A stretch of DNA of 64,000 nt. Source: Comamonas fluminis. GTDB taxonomy: Bacteria > Pseudomonadota > Gammaproteobacteria > Burkholderiales > Burkholderiaceae_C. The stretch covers positions 673,501-737,500 of the forward strand of contig NZ_CP066783.1 of assembly GCF_019186805.1 (NCBI RefSeq). Direction: 5' to 3'. Positions 26,783 through 37,158 of the stretch are shown in pieces. The notes below the pieces were generated by a model that had not been told where the DNA came from, ran no database searches, and worked only from the letters and a program-made list of their open reading frames with translations. Numbering within the stretch: the first letter of the stretch is position 1; the number at the start of each line of letters is the position of its first letter. The position numbers and the translations under genes are program-made.

Positions 26783-27784
26783 TCAGGCGTTCCTGGCCTC
26801 AGCGGTGATTTCCAGACTGCGCAGGCGTAGATCGGCGTCGTACACATCGCTGACCAGCATGAACTCATCCGCCTGCGTTTCATCGGCCAGCTTCTGCAGG
26901 CCCTGGCGCACGGTTTCAGGGCCGCCAATCACGCCTACGGCCAGAAAGTCGCTGATGGCGGCTTGCGCACGGCTGTCGAGTTGTTCCCAGAAGTTTTCCA
27001 CAGGTGGCATCAGGCGGCTGCGGTTGCCAGTCAGGATGCCCAGCACGCGCTGATGGGTGCTGCTGGCCAGAAACTGCGCTTCCTCATCGGTGGGTGCGGC
27101 AATCACGGGCACGCCCACGATGGCGTAAGGCTTGGCCAGCGTGGCGCTGGGCTTGAACATCTGGCGGTAGATGCTGAGGGCCTGATGCAGCATGCGCGGC
27201 GCAAAGTGCGAGGCAAAGGCATAGGGCAGGCCCAGGTGCGCGGCCAGCTGGGCCGAGAACAGGCTGGAGCCCAGCAGCCAGATGGGCACATTGGTGCCCG
27301 CACCGGGCATGGCGATGATGCGGGCGCCGTCCTGGTCGTCGCCCAGCAGGCGCTGCAGCTCTTGCACATCGCCGGGGAAGTCTTCTTCGCTCTCCACCCG
27401 GTCGCGGCGCAGGGCGCGCATGGTGGGGCCATCGGTGCCGGGCGCGCGGCCCAGGCCCAGGTCGATGCGGCCGGGGTAGAGCTCGGCCAGCGTGCCGAAG
27501 GCCTCGGCCACGACCAGCGGCGCATGGTTGGGCAGCATGATGCCGCCCGAGCCCACGCGAATGCTTTGCGTGGCACCGGCAATGTGGCCAATCAGCACGG
27601 CAGTGGCCGAGCTGGCAATGCCGGGCATGTTGTGGTGCTCTGCCAGCCAGTAGCGGGCAAAGCCCAGCTTTTCTGCCTGCTGGGCGGTGCGCACGGCGAT
27701 TTGCAAAGCGTCCGCCACGGTGCCGCCTTCGCGCACGGCGACCAGATCCAGCATAGAGAGCTTGACGTTGTTCAGTGATTTCAT
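26783..27784 (-). CDS. Luciferase-like flavin oxidoreductase (LLM class, MsnO8/YhbW-like)
   Basis: 333 residues. Family pattern [12 protein letters not shown] at the start, [17 protein letters not shown], and [20 protein letters not shown]. It probably uses reduced FMN. Ribosome site AAGGCAG precedes the ATG. It forms a two-gene unit with the WYL regulator downstream (11-bp gap). The substrate is unknown. Confidence 0.87.
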   Translation of the reverse strand: MKSLNNVKLSMLDLVAVREGGTVADALQIAVRTAQQAEKLGFARYWLAEHHNMPGIASSATAVLIGHIAGATQSIRVGSGGIMLPNHAPLVVAEAFGTLAELYPGRIDLGLGRAPGTDGPTMRALRRDRVESEEDFPGDVQELQRLLGDDQDGARIIAMPGAGTNVPIWLLGSSLFSAQLAAHLGLPYAFASHFAPRMLHQALSIYRQMFKPSATLAKPYAIVGVPVIAAPTDEEAQFLASSTHQRVLGILTGNRSRLMPPVENFWEQLDSRAQAAISDFLAVGVIGGPETVRQGLQKLADETQADEFMLVSDVYDADLRLRSLEITAEARNA

Positions 27785-27804
27785 GGCTGCCTTAGTGCTT
27801 TGAA

Positions 27805-27838
27805 TTCAATAGCTGCTTGCGTTTGATAGATCAGCGCC
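27805..27838. repeat. Short dispersed repeat overlapping the end of the next gene
   Basis: TTCAATAGCTGCTTGCGTTTG followed by GATAGATCAGCGCC; matches the AGCTATnGAA / AAGCGC half-sites of the dispersed family. The last codons of the small membrane protein gene (ending 27831) fall inside it. Confidence 0.55.
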
Positions 27839-28115
27839 TCATGCCAATTTCTTTGCCGAAAATCAGACCCGCCAGCACGCCCCAGACCAGCAGCACGATG
27901 GCCATGGCGTAGTAAGTGCCGCCCGCCTGCATGGCAAAGACCGAGCCCAGCAGCGCCACCAGCGCAGCGCCGCGAATCACGCGGCGCAACTGGTCCAGCG
28001 GCAGGCGCTTGCGGATGTTGAACAGCACCGCCAGACTGATGACGGCCAGCGCAATCAGCAGCAGAAAAAGATCGCCGCCGTGGGGCTGAGCGAGGGAGCG
28101 AAGGTTCTCAAGCAT
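27831..28115 (-). CDS. Small membrane protein, unknown function
   Basis: 94 residues with three hydrophobic segments (about 15-32, 48-65 and 67-86): LFLLLIALAVISLAVLF, GAALVALLGSVFAMQAGG and YAMAIVLLVWGVLAGLIFG. It looks like a small inner-membrane protein. No domain recognised. The stop lies within a dispersed repeat copy, so its last few residues may be repeat-derived. Confidence 0.6.
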   Translation of the reverse strand: MLENLRSLAQPHGGDLFLLLIALAVISLAVLFNIRKRLPLDQLRRVIRGAALVALLGSVFAMQAGGTYYAMAIVLLVWGVLAGLIFGKEIGMRR

Positions 28116-28162
28116 GGATTCATTGTGGCAAAGCCAAAAGAGCTTTGCGTGGCGAGGTCATG

Positions 28163-28188
28163 AAAAAAGGCCCGTCAGTGGACGGGCC
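28163..28188 (-). terminator. Intrinsic terminator of the 28.2 kb lipoprotein gene
   Basis: On the minus strand GGCCCGTC and GACGGGCC surround a 4-base loop, followed by six T. Confidence 0.85.
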
Positions 28189-28212
28189 TAAGACCTTGGC
28201 GACAGAGAGCAG

Positions 28213-30231
28213 TTAGTTGATACCCAGCGTGGCGAGCAGTGCGTTGGTCGCCGTCTTGTTCAGGCGTTGCTGGAAGCTGGTGGTGGGCTTGTCCTTGAAG
28301 CCGACATGCGTGACGCCATTGCGCTCCACAAAGATGCGTTCTCTGGGGAAGCTGCTGGTATTGAGCTGTGCGGGCTCTGCCTTGAAGCGCAGCACTTTTG
28401 CACCGCCCTGATCGCTGATGCTGTAGCTGCTCTCCAGAATGGTTGTGCAGGCCGGGGCTGCATCGGTCTTCTGGCTGACCTGGGTCGCTGGGGCAGGAGC
28501 TGGAGCTACCCCTGATCCGCTTGAGCCGCCTGATTCGCCTGAGCCGCTAACTTCGCACTCATAGAAGCGCGCGCGTTGTGCGCCCCCGGTTTCAAAACCG
28601 ACCAGATAGCGTTTGTACGCCAGGCTGCCGTCGGTCTTGAGATAGATGGGACCTTGCACTAATGCACGGGCGTTGTTGCCGTTCAATTGGTCCAGCGAGA
28701 CATTGGGGGCAAAGTCACCAGCGTTCTGGGACGTGAACTCTGCCAGCGAGGCAGAGCGCCAGCTGGAAGTTGCAGGATCGAGGAACGAAATGGTGGTGTT
28801 GCGCGAGTAATAGTCCGCGCTGTAGTCTATGACGTTGTGGTAGGCCAGTGTGGAGCCTGCAGGCCATTTGGCTGTGGAGGGAATGCTTTCAGGGTCTGCA
28901 CCCCAGCTCATAAAGCTGCCCTCAGACGAGTCCAGCAGTGGCGAGGATTGAATTTCCTTCACGATGGAGCGCATGCTCAAGCCGGAGATATCGCGCACAT
29001 TCTGCTTGGTCGTGCTGCGCAGGGACTTGCAGTACAGAGAATCAAATTGCCCGGGTGTGCTGGAGGGTGTGATTTCATTCACAAAGTCGTTGGGGCAGTC
29101 GAACCATTCAGTACCCGTCCAGTAGATGTTGGGGCGCACCCAGGGGGAGGCCTGGCCGTCATAAATGCTTTTCCGGTATTCCGAGAAATGGAGCTTGCCT
29201 TGGGCATCTGGCGTGTTCTGCGCAGCGGTTGCTGTAAACACGCGCAGATAGTAATTGTTGGTGGCACCGAACCAGAGCCAGCGCAGGCTGCTGGTGTCTG
29301 TGGGGGTGGATGGCTCAGAGACATTGCCTGGCGTCTGAGAGGCAAGCAGAGGCCCCGCGTTGGAGCTGTTAAGGCCAGATGCTTCCGCCAGCTTGCTTGC
29401 CGCAGCAGACATGGCGCTTTCCTTGTCTGCGATGGACTTGCTGGTGTCGCTGAGCGTCGGGTTGTCCAGCACCGTGGTTGCCAGGGTCTGTAGCTGCTGC
29501 AGCAACTGCAGGTGGATGACGCTGCTGATCTGGGCATTGCTCAGTGGCTTGCCATCCACGTCCAAAGCACCCTCGGTGTTTTTGGTCTGAGTCTGCGCCG
29601 TCACCACGATCAGCCGCGCCAGAGTGGCAGCCAGTTTTCCACTGGCTGAACTGTCTTCTGTGAAATTGGCCAGTGCGGAGCCCTCCAGTCCCAGCTGGGA
29701 CTGTATGGCCGCTGCCGCATCTGCGGTGTTGCTGCCCGTGCTTTCACGCAGAGTCTGCACAAGCGTAGTCAGCGGGCTGACCACGTCTGTGGCATCAGGT
29801 GGTGCCTTGAGGATATAGGCCGTGGTGACAGGGCCGGTGTCGGCATCCTTGGCATCTGTGCCGACCATTGCGACGATGGGGAACTTGCCCACATCAGCAG
29901 TGGGCACATCCAGCGAGGCACTGCCTTTGCTATCGGTGGTTGCACTGAGCTCACCTGGGTCGCACAGGCCGTTGGTGTTGCGGTCCAGGCAGACCAAGGC
30001 TTTTTCCAGTGGCCCGTCCACCACTGTCATGCTGACGGGCGTTGTTGCCGGGGATGAGGGTGGTGGAGGTGGTTCCGCAGAAGAGGAGGAGCCGCCGCCA
30101 CCGCAAGCCGCGAGCGTGGCAATCAGGCTGGTTACCGCCAGCGCGCAGGCATGCCGTTTCAGGCTCAGTGGTGCTGGCTTGCCGGGTTGAGGGGCGGGGG
30201 CGATGAGTGCTTGGGCAGAGGAAGTCGTCAT
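28213..30231 (-). CDS. Large putative outer-membrane lipoprotein with calcium-loop-like motif (paralogue 1)
   Basis: 672 residues. After a long leader, LIATLAACGGGGSSSS gives a lipobox with cysteine 43. An N-terminal module holds CLDRNTNGLCDPGE, a D-x-N-x-N-G-x-C-D-x-x-E loop resembling calcium loops, followed by a helical region and a C-terminal domain rich in aromatics. It shares this layout and the RDISGLSM motif with the next gene, so the two are paralogues. No function is known to me. A GGSSGSG linker divides the last domain. The gene lies between gspF and the gsp operon, so secretion by type II is possible but unproven. Confidence 0.7.
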   Translation of the reverse strand: MTTSSAQALIAPAPQPGKPAPLSLKRHACALAVTSLIATLAACGGGGSSSSAEPPPPPSSPATTPVSMTVVDGPLEKALVCLDRNTNGLCDPGELSATTDSKGSASLDVPTADVGKFPIVAMVGTDAKDADTGPVTTAYILKAPPDATDVVSPLTTLVQTLRESTGSNTADAAAAIQSQLGLEGSALANFTEDSSASGKLAATLARLIVVTAQTQTKNTEGALDVDGKPLSNAQISSVIHLQLLQQLQTLATTVLDNPTLSDTSKSIADKESAMSAAASKLAEASGLNSSNAGPLLASQTPGNVSEPSTPTDTSSLRWLWFGATNNYYLRVFTATAAQNTPDAQGKLHFSEYRKSIYDGQASPWVRPNIYWTGTEWFDCPNDFVNEITPSSTPGQFDSLYCKSLRSTTKQNVRDISGLSMRSIVKEIQSSPLLDSSEGSFMSWGADPESIPSTAKWPAGSTLAYHNVIDYSADYYSRNTTISFLDPATSSWRSASLAEFTSQNAGDFAPNVSLDQLNGNNARALVQGPIYLKTDGSLAYKRYLVGFETGGAQRARFYECEVSGSGESGGSSGSGVAPAPAPATQVSQKTDAAPACTTILESSYSISDQGGAKVLRFKAEPAQLNTSSFPRERIFVERNGVTHVGFKDKPTTSFQQRLNKTATNALLATLGIN

Positions 30232-30280
30232 GACAGCCTTTCAGAGAGTTTTTCAGCGCGAGAGATAGGGTGAGAGCTGT

Positions 30281-30303
30281 TGGTGACGGCATGCACCGTC
30301 ACC
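30281..30303. other. Strong hairpin between the lipoprotein genes
   Basis: The arms GGTGACGG and CCGTCACC flank CATGCA. There is no T run on either strand, so it is not a standard terminator; it may stabilise or process mRNA. Confidence 0.5.
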
Positions 30304-30313
30304 GAAGGGGCTT

Positions 30314-32029
30314 TTAGAGTCCAAGCGCGGACTTCATTCCAGCCCAGGCGTTGCCATCGAACAGCTGCACATAGCTGAGCGCATCGTCTTCGCTCTGATG
30401 TGGGCGGCTCTGGTGATAGGTGTAGACGCGGCCGTTGTATTCGGCGTAACCACGTAAGGTGGGGCTGGTTGTTTGAGGGAAGCTTTCCAGGCTCAGCACC
30501 TTGGAGCCACCAATCGTTCGTACTGTGATGGGTGATGTGGCCAGGGCTGCGCAGTTACGCGGGTTGTCATAGTTGGGCTGATCGGCCTCGCAGCGATAGA
30601 GCGCAATCGTGCTGGCGTCCACAAAGGCGCCGCGCACCGAATGCGTCTGGTCAAAGGCACCCAGTCCACCGATGGTGCCGCTGGCAGTCGCCAGGTCCAC
30701 AGCCGATGCAGGTCGTGCAGCGATCAGTGCGTTGAGACTGGGGAAGTTGCCAATCGTGTCGGTTGCAACGTCGCGAATAAAGCGCGGCATCTGGGTCTGA
30801 ATGTTGACCATGGTTTTCAGCGACGACTTGCTGGGGAAGGTTGCGGTGCCGAGCTGAGCAGGGTTGAGCCAGATGTTCTGCATCCACTTGATACCCTCCT
30901 GATTGAGGGCATCCGAGCCACCAGGCAGCTTGCTCACGACATCAGCCATGGATAGGCCCGAAACATCGCGGCTGGAGAACTGGAAGGCATAGAAAGTGCC
31001 ATTGCAGCTGTTGCTGCGGTTGGGGGTGCCGCGTGGGACCAGCCTGGCTGTCTGTCCATCGCAGCGCAGCCAGCCTTGTTCGGTGATGAACAGAGAGTTG
31101 GGAATCGATGCCGGAGGCGAATACAGCGCAGCCGCAGGAATGGGGTTGCCTGCGTTTTTGCCCTCGCGGATGTCGGTCTGGCTGATCAGTCCGGATGAGT
31201 TTTCCGCCCCGTCTGTCTGGCCCAGCGCGAAGAAGTAATTGGTGGGGTCTCTATATTCCAGCCGGGTCAAAAGCTGAAGTGCTTCTGCAGCATCAGTCCT
31301 GGCAAAGGTGCGCAAGTCGGCCCCCATTTCAATGGCGTATGACGTGACCTGCGCGGCGGTGCGGGCGTTGTCCGGCAATACGGCGCTGGAAGATGCAGGC
31401 AATGACTGGTAGTCGTAGATTTGTTCAACCGGGATGCCCAGCTGCAGCGCCACGGCGGCTTCTGCGTCAGCCAAGCTGGCACCGCTGCTGCGCATATGGC
31501 GCTGCACCAGCGTGGTCAGCGGGTTGATCTGCGTGATCTTTTCTGCGGGTGCAGACAGTGTGAATTTCTTTCTCGCTGCGGTTTCGTTGGGCTTGGCGCT
31601 ATCCACAGAGTCGGTGTTGATCTGGGCCAGCAAGCTTGCGGCTTTGCTGACGCCGGCGGCTGTTTCATCAGCGGGGGCATAGCTGATCTGAAACGCTCCG
31701 TCGGCTTCCGTGGCGGCGGAGGCTGGTTCGTCGCTGTCACAGCTGCCGTTGGCATTGAGGTCCACGCAGACCACGGCTTTTTGCACGCTTTGGTCGATGA
31801 ATACCTTGCCTGACCATTGCTGGCTTGGAGGTGGTGACACGGAAGGTGGTGGTGGCGGTGCGGGTGGATCAATATTGCTGGAGGGGGGCGAGTTGCTGCC
31901 GCCATCTCCGCCTCCACATGCCGTCAAGCTGAGCAAAAGTGCAACGGCAAGAGCTGTGGGGGCCAGAAAAAAACGGGATGGTGCTTTGAAGGATGGGGGC
32001 AGTGGGGGCTGAGGAAATGGTTGTGTCAT
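30314..32029 (-). CDS. Large putative outer-membrane lipoprotein with calcium-loop-like motif (paralogue 2)
   Basis: 571 residues. The lipobox LSLTACGGGDGG puts lipidation at cysteine 38, followed by a Pro-rich tether. The module around CVDLNANGSCDSDEP parallels CLDRNTNGLCDPGE in the neighbouring gene; RDVSGLSM recurs too. The two genes read leftward 82 bp apart. The divergent gene encodes a LuxR-type regulator, which could control this pair. The function is unknown. Confidence 0.7.
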   Translation of the reverse strand: MTQPFPQPPLPPSFKAPSRFFLAPTALAVALLLSLTACGGGDGGSNSPPSSNIDPPAPPPPPSVSPPPSQQWSGKVFIDQSVQKAVVCVDLNANGSCDSDEPASAATEADGAFQISYAPADETAAGVSKAASLLAQINTDSVDSAKPNETAARKKFTLSAPAEKITQINPLTTLVQRHMRSSGASLADAEAAVALQLGIPVEQIYDYQSLPASSSAVLPDNARTAAQVTSYAIEMGADLRTFARTDAAEALQLLTRLEYRDPTNYFFALGQTDGAENSSGLISQTDIREGKNAGNPIPAAALYSPPASIPNSLFITEQGWLRCDGQTARLVPRGTPNRSNSCNGTFYAFQFSSRDVSGLSMADVVSKLPGGSDALNQEGIKWMQNIWLNPAQLGTATFPSKSSLKTMVNIQTQMPRFIRDVATDTIGNFPSLNALIAARPASAVDLATASGTIGGLGAFDQTHSVRGAFVDASTIALYRCEADQPNYDNPRNCAALATSPITVRTIGGSKVLSLESFPQTTSPTLRGYAEYNGRVYTYHQSRPHQSEDDALSYVQLFDGNAWAGMKSALGL

Positions 32030-32194
32030 GGAGGTCTTTCAACAAATGTTTCTTGATGGATTTCCCACCTCGGTTATAGAAAGGCCGTCTCCTGAAAACA
32101 TCACCAAAATTGGTGAAGGGTTTGCTTTGATGTGGAGTTGTGAGTAAATGTGTGAAACGACTCATCGCAACGTCATGCCCTGAGGAGGGGGTCA
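32030..32194. promoter_or_regulatory. Divergent promoter region, lipoprotein / LuxR-type regulator
   Basis: 165 bp between divergent genes. It includes the A/T-rich sequence AACATCACCAAAATTGGTGA, with an inverted repeat TCACCAAAATTGGTGA at 32100-32115, a candidate operator for the regulator. GAGGAGGGGG before 32195 is the regulator's ribosome site. Confidence 0.45.
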
Positions 32195-33394
32195 ATGGCA
32201 GACGCTCATCTTTCATTCAGCCTGCAGCAGCAGGTGCCAGCATTGATTGCGTCCATCTACGAGGCTTCCCTGGAGCCGCAGCGCTGGACCGGATTTCTGG
32301 AAAAGTTCGGTGCTGTGCTGCGCTCTCCAGGCAGTCAGATATGGGCCAATGACTTTGCGCAGCGCACGGTGGACCTTGATGTGGGCTTTGGCAGCTTTGG
32401 AGCTACGCAGGGCTTTGCGACAGCTGAGATGAATAGCTTTGCCGCGCACTACTGCCAGTGCAATGTGTGGCTGGAGGACCCCTGCCTGCATCACCCCGGA
32501 ACGGTGGTGAACTCATCGGCCTTGTTTTCCGACCAGAAGCTGCCATCAACAGAGTGGTATGGCGACTGGCTGCGCCCGCAGGATCTTTTCTATTCCTGCG
32601 CGGCAGTGGTTGATGTGCAGCACGATCGCTCTTTCAATGTGACGCTGCTGCGCTCGCGCAGCGCCGGCGAGTACAGCCGCGAAGAGCTGGGGCTGGTGCA
32701 GCAGCTGATGCCGCATTTGCAGACGGCGTTTTCCATTCATCGCAGGCTGTACAGGACACAAGCCTTGTTGAATGCGTCTCTGGCGGTGCTGGACGAGTTG
32801 CCCATGGGCATGGTGTTGCTGGATGAGCGAGCGCAGGTGATGCATCGCAACCGCAGGGCACAAAGCCTGATGCAGCGCAGCCAGTTACTTAGCGAGACGG
32901 GCGGCAATGGCCTGAGAGCCGCGAATCCGGCAGATGACCGCTGGCTGCAAAAAGCCATGCGTGAATGTGTGGCCACGGGGCTGAGCAAAGCCGCGCATGT
33001 GGGGCGAGCCAGCCGTTTTCGGGGGCTGGCAGGGCAGCAGTTGCAGATCATGGTGGCGCCGCTACCTATCCGGTCTTCACCGTACGGTGAAAGCTGCGCT
33101 GCCATGGTGCTGATCAGCGATCCGGAGCTGGGTATTCCCAGCTTGCACGAGGTGCTCAGAGGGCTGTATCGCTTGACGCTGGCCGAAGCACAACTGGCGC
33201 AGTCTCTGATCAATGGCTGGAGTCTGCAGGAGTTTGCAGACCGGCAAGGCGTTTCCATTCACACGGCACGCAGCCAGTTCAAGTCAGCCGCTGCCAAGGT
33301 GGGAGTGAGTCGGCAGGCTGATTTTGTGCGCGTGCTGCTTACCGGCCCTGCCATGCTGCGTTGGCAGGAGCCGGCGCAAATCAATCTCGCGTAA
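32195..33394 (+). CDS. LuxR-type helix-turn-helix transcriptional regulator
   Basis: 399 residues. The C-terminal domain (about 325-385: [20 protein letters not shown], then [20 protein letters not shown]) is a LuxR/GerE-like HTH. The N-terminal part has no recognised sensor by name but contains a PAS-like middle section ([20 protein letters not shown]). There is no receiver aspartate motif. It overlaps the end of gspE by 14 bp convergently. It is probably a ligand-responsive activator of the adjacent lipoprotein genes (inference). Confidence 0.8.
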   Translation: MADAHLSFSLQQQVPALIASIYEASLEPQRWTGFLEKFGAVLRSPGSQIWANDFAQRTVDLDVGFGSFGATQGFATAEMNSFAAHYCQCNVWLEDPCLHHPGTVVNSSALFSDQKLPSTEWYGDWLRPQDLFYSCAAVVDVQHDRSFNVTLLRSRSAGEYSREELGLVQQLMPHLQTAFSIHRRLYRTQALLNASLAVLDELPMGMVLLDERAQVMHRNRRAQSLMQRSQLLSETGGNGLRAANPADDRWLQKAMRECVATGLSKAAHVGRASRFRGLAGQQLQIMVAPLPIRSSPYGESCAAMVLISDPELGIPSLHEVLRGLYRLTLAEAQLAQSLINGWSLQEFADRQGVSIHTARSQFKSAAAKVGVSRQADFVRVLLTGPAMLRWQEPAQINLA

Positions 33395-34742
33395 CGCGCA
33401 TCACCTCTTCGGCGGTGGTGATGCCTTCGCGCACCAGACGCTCGCCGTCTTCGCGCATCAGCTGCATGCCTGTGGCCTGCGCGGTTTCGCGGATTTCTGC
33501 CTCGCTGGCGCCACGGTGAATCTGGGCTCGGATGGCATCATCCACCACCAGCATTTCGAAAATACCGGTGCGGCCCTTGTATCCGCTAGGCTCAGTGCTA
33601 TCAATTTTTCTAACCAGCCGCTGGGCCAGCACGCCCAGCAGGGACGAGGACAGCAGGAAAGGTTCCACGCCCATGTCGATGAGGCGCGTAACGGCGCTGG
33701 GCGCGTCGTTGGTGTGCAGTGTGGCCAGCACCAGGTGACCGGTGAGCGAGGCCTGAATGGCGATCTGCGCGGTTTCGAAGTCGCGGATTTCGCCGATCAT
33801 GATGACGTCCGGGTCCTGGCGCAGGATGGCACGCAGGGCCTTGGCAAAGGTCAGGTCAATCTTGCTGTTGACCTGGGTTTGGCCCACTCCGCCCAGCTCA
33901 TATTCGATGGGGTCTTCCACCGTCATGATGTTGTTGTGGCTGGCGTCCATGCGCTGCAGCGCGGCGTACAGCGTGGTGGTCTTGCCCGAGCCCGTGGGGC
34001 CGGTGACCAGCACAATGCCGTGGGGCTGCGCCGTCAGGTGCGTGAAGCGCTGCAGCGTTTGCCCGCCCATGCCCACGGCTTCAAGGCTGAGCTTGCTCTC
34101 GCTCTTGTCCAGCAGACGCAGCACTGCGCGTTCGCCATGGGCGCTGGGCAGGGTGGAGACGCGCACGTCAATGGCGCGGGTGCCCAGGCGCAGGCTGATG
34201 CGGCCGTCCTGCGGCAAGCGCTTTTCGGCGATGTCCAGGTCGGCCATGATCTTCAGGCGCGAGATCAAAGCGGCATGCAGTGCACGGTTGGGCTGCACGA
34301 CTTCGCGCAGGTCGCCATCGACACGAAAGCGCACGCTGGAATGGCGCTCGTAAGGCTCGATATGGATGTCCGAAGCGCCGTCGCGCGCGGCCTGCGTGAG
34401 CAAGGCGTTGAGCATGCGGATGATGGGTGCGTCGTCGGCCGTTTCCAGCAAGTCTTCAACGGCGGGCAGGTCCTGCATCATGCGCGTCAGATCGGCATCG
34501 GATTCGACCTCGCTGACCACCATGGCGGCGCTGGAGTCGCTTTGCGCATAGGCCGCGCTGATGCGGTGGGCCAGTGCAGCGGAATCCAGAATTTGCCAGC
34601 GGTGTACGCCATGCTTGCGCTGCACTTCCGAGACGGCTGACCAGTCGGGCTGCGGGCTGTGCCAGAGCACGGTGTCCTGGCCGTCATCTTCAATCAGCAA
34701 CTGGCTGCTGCGTGCAAAGGCATAGGGCAGTGGGTAGCGCAT
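33381..34742 (-). CDS. gspE: Type II secretion ATPase GspE lacking the zinc-finger insert
   Basis: 453 residues. Walker A is GPTGSGKTT (248-256), Asp box [10 protein letters not shown], Walker [14 protein letters not shown] and His box TLHTNDA are intact, so it should power pseudopilus assembly. Most GspE proteins carry a tetracysteine zinc domain between QRLVRKL and [11 protein letters not shown]. Here RLVRKI (375-380) runs directly to [13 protein letters not shown] through DSTEP, so the cysteines are absent. The join in DNA (33591-33615) resembles the dispersed repeat. It is last in the gsp operon; its upstream neighbour is gspD 13 bp away. Confidence 0.9.
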   Translation of the reverse strand: MRYPLPYAFARSSQLLIEDDGQDTVLWHSPQPDWSAVSEVQRKHGVHRWQILDSAALAHRISAAYAQSDSSAAMVVSEVESDADLTRMMQDLPAVEDLLETADDAPIIRMLNALLTQAARDGASDIHIEPYERHSSVRFRVDGDLREVVQPNRALHAALISRLKIMADLDIAEKRLPQDGRISLRLGTRAIDVRVSTLPSAHGERAVLRLLDKSESKLSLEAVGMGGQTLQRFTHLTAQPHGIVLVTGPTGSGKTTTLYAALQRMDASHNNIMTVEDPIEYELGGVGQTQVNSKIDLTFAKALRAILRQDPDVIMIGEIRDFETAQIAIQASLTGHLVLATLHTNDAPSAVTRLIDMGVEPFLLSSSLLGVLAQRLVRKIDSTEPSGYKGRTGIFEMLVVDDAIRAQIHRGASEAEIRETAQATGMQLMREDGERLVREGITTAEEVMRVTRD

Positions 34743-34755
34743 GCGTGGCCTTTGC

Positions 34756-37155
34756 TTACAGGAGATTCGGTGCCGTGGCCCCGCTGCCGGCGGGCTGTGG
34801 TGTGACGGCGGGTGCGGGCACTGGGGCTGTGGTGGGCGGCACGTTCAAAGGCTGGCCATCCACCGTGGGGCGGTTGGGGCGGGTGAAGTCCACCAGCTCG
34901 GGCTTGGAACCGGGCACGATGACCACATTGGGCTGTGTGGGCGGCAGTGGCGCGCCAAAGCCGGGAAGCACCGGGGCGGCATTGACATTGCGCATCAGCA
35001 GGTTCGGGTCTGGCTGCGCACTTTGCTGCACGCCGCGAATGGCCTCGTAGCGATCCTGAGACAGCTGCTGGGTTGAAGTGGCATCGCGCAGCACCGTGGG
35101 GCGCAGGAAGACCATCAGATTGGTTTTTTTGCGGGAACGGCTAGTGTTGCGGAACAGGTTGCCCAGCAAGGGAATATCGCCCAGCAGCGGTACTTTTTCC
35201 TGGCTCTGGCTGTACTCATCGGCAATCAAGCCGCCGAGCACCACAATCGCGCCGTCTTCCACGAGCACGTTGGATTCAATGGAACGCTTGGTGGTTGTCG
35301 CGCCCTTGGCGGCATCGGCCGTGCCAGCTTTGACTGCAGAGTTTTCTTGATAAACGGCCATTTTGATGGTTCCGTTTTCATTGATCTGCGGGCGAATTTT
35401 CAACAACGTACCCACGTCCTTGCGCTCATAGGTGATGAATGGGTTGTTTGTGCTGGTTAGGGTTGTGGTGCCGGGAACAGGAATGTTCTCGCCCACCATG
35501 ATGCTGGCTTCTTCGTTGTCCAGCGTCATGAGGTTAGGTGTCGACAAGATATTGGTATCGCCATCACCCTGCATCAGATTGACCAGAGCACCAAGACTCG
35601 TATTGCCTCCCACCGACTGGGTGAAGCCCAGATTCATGCCTTTCATGCCTGCGATGGCAGCGCTATTGGCGGTAGCTGTGTCGGTGTTGGAGGAGGTGGT
35701 TCCGCTGACCAGGCTGCCAACAGCGCCGGAGATGCTGAAGATATTAGGAATGCCGGCGATCTGCGAGCCGTTGCCCAGCACGCCCACTACGCGTCCGTTG
35801 TTGCGAATGATGGAACTCCACTGCACGCCCAACTGCGCCGCCTTGTCTGCGGAGACTTCAACGATCAGGGCCTCAATCAGCACCTGAGCACGACGCCCAT
35901 CGAGCTTGTCGATGACCGCGCGCAGCTGGCGATACAGTGGGGCTGGTGCGGTAATGATCAGCGAGTTGGTGGTGGGGTCGGCCTGAATCATGCCGCCCGT
36001 AGAAGGCTGCTGGGCTAGGCCAAAATTAGAGCTGGGGCCGCTGGTGCCGCTGCTTCCCAAACCGATGGTGGCGCCACCGCTGGTGCTGCGTGAAACAACA
36101 GGCTGAGGTGAATTGCTGCTGCCAGTCACGCCACCCGTTGTTGCGGTGGTTGCGGTTTGATTGCCCGTGGCGCTGGCGGCCGTTTGCTGCGCGCCAATGG
36201 CGGCGCGCAAGGTAGCCGCCAGAGAGGTTGCCTCGGCATTCTTCAGATACACCACATGAATATTGCCTTCATCGCCACCGCCCATCATGGCGGGTTGGTC
36301 CAGACGCGCAATCAGCGAGCGAATCTGTGCCAGCTTGGCGGGGTTGGAGGCGCGGATCAGCACGGCGTTGCTGCGCGGCTCGGCCAGGATGGATGTGCGA
36401 AAGCTGGTATCGCTTTGCCCGGCGGCAGCGGCCACGCCACCGGGCTGCGCCGCAGCGCCTGTGGTGGCAGAGCCGCCATCGACCAGACGGGTCACCAGCG
36501 CCACCATGTCGCCAGCGACGGCGTGGCGCAGCGGAATGACTTCCACATCGGTGGCGTTGGAGACATCAGAGCTGGCAATGATGCGCGAGATGCGCTGCAG
36601 ATTGTCCGCATAGTCGGTGATGACCAGCGAGTTGTTGCCGGGGTTGACGTTGATGGTGTTGTTGGGGCTGATCAGCGGGCGCAGCACGGGCACCAGATTG
36701 TTGGCGTTCTCGTAGTTGAGCTTGAAGATCTGGGTGACGATGCCGCCACCGCTGTGGCCGCCGCGGCCCACGGCCACCTCGTTGGTTTGCAGCTTGGCAT
36801 CGGCCTCGGGAATGACCTTGAACAGCCCGGCGGACTCGACCACGGTGAAGCCCTGCATGCGCAGCGCGGCCAGGTATTGCTGGTAGGCGGTGGCGGGAGA
36901 GACAGCCTTGTCCGTCAGCAGCGTGATCTGGCCTTTGACACGAGGGTCTACCACCACATTGCGGTTGGTGATGGCGGCCATGGCGCGCGATACGGCTTCG
37001 ATATCGGCGTTGGTGAAATTCAGTGTGACGGGCTCGCCCGGGCGCAGACTGGGCGTGGATTGAGCATGAATTTGGCCGCTGGCGCACACCACAATTGCGG
37101 CAGCAGCTATGGATTTAAGAGTGTTGCGCCAGGGGGAGCACGGGTGCTGATTCAT
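34756..37155 (-). CDS. gspD: Type II secretion secretin GspD
   Basis: 799 residues. Signal peptide ends near GQIHAQ. The N0 domain ([20 protein letters not shown]), N1-N3 domains and secretin domain ([19 protein letters not shown], then [14 protein letters not shown]) are present, so it forms the outer-membrane channel. Two non-standard low-complexity parts: a Ser/Thr/Gly-rich insert (about 335-385, within N3) and a Pro-rich C-terminal tail of about 60 residues. It is coupled to gspN upstream (3-bp gap). Confidence 0.95.
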   Translation of the reverse strand: MNQHPCSPWRNTLKSIAAAAIVVCASGQIHAQSTPSLRPGEPVTLNFTNADIEAVSRAMAAITNRNVVVDPRVKGQITLLTDKAVSPATAYQQYLAALRMQGFTVVESAGLFKVIPEADAKLQTNEVAVGRGGHSGGGIVTQIFKLNYENANNLVPVLRPLISPNNTINVNPGNNSLVITDYADNLQRISRIIASSDVSNATDVEVIPLRHAVAGDMVALVTRLVDGGSATTGAAAQPGGVAAAAGQSDTSFRTSILAEPRSNAVLIRASNPAKLAQIRSLIARLDQPAMMGGGDEGNIHVVYLKNAEATSLAATLRAAIGAQQTAASATGNQTATTATTGGVTGSSNSPQPVVSRSTSGGATIGLGSSGTSGPSSNFGLAQQPSTGGMIQADPTTNSLIITAPAPLYRQLRAVIDKLDGRRAQVLIEALIVEVSADKAAQLGVQWSSIIRNNGRVVGVLGNGSQIAGIPNIFSISGAVGSLVSGTTSSNTDTATANSAAIAGMKGMNLGFTQSVGGNTSLGALVNLMQGDGDTNILSTPNLMTLDNEEASIMVGENIPVPGTTTLTSTNNPFITYERKDVGTLLKIRPQINENGTIKMAVYQENSAVKAGTADAAKGATTTKRSIESNVLVEDGAIVVLGGLIADEYSQSQEKVPLLGDIPLLGNLFRNTSRSRKKTNLMVFLRPTVLRDATSTQQLSQDRYEAIRGVQQSAQPDPNLLMRNVNAAPVLPGFGAPLPPTQPNVVIVPGSKPELVDFTRPNRPTVDGQPLNVPPTTAPVPAPAVTPQPAGSGATAPNLL

Positions 37156-37158
37156 AGG

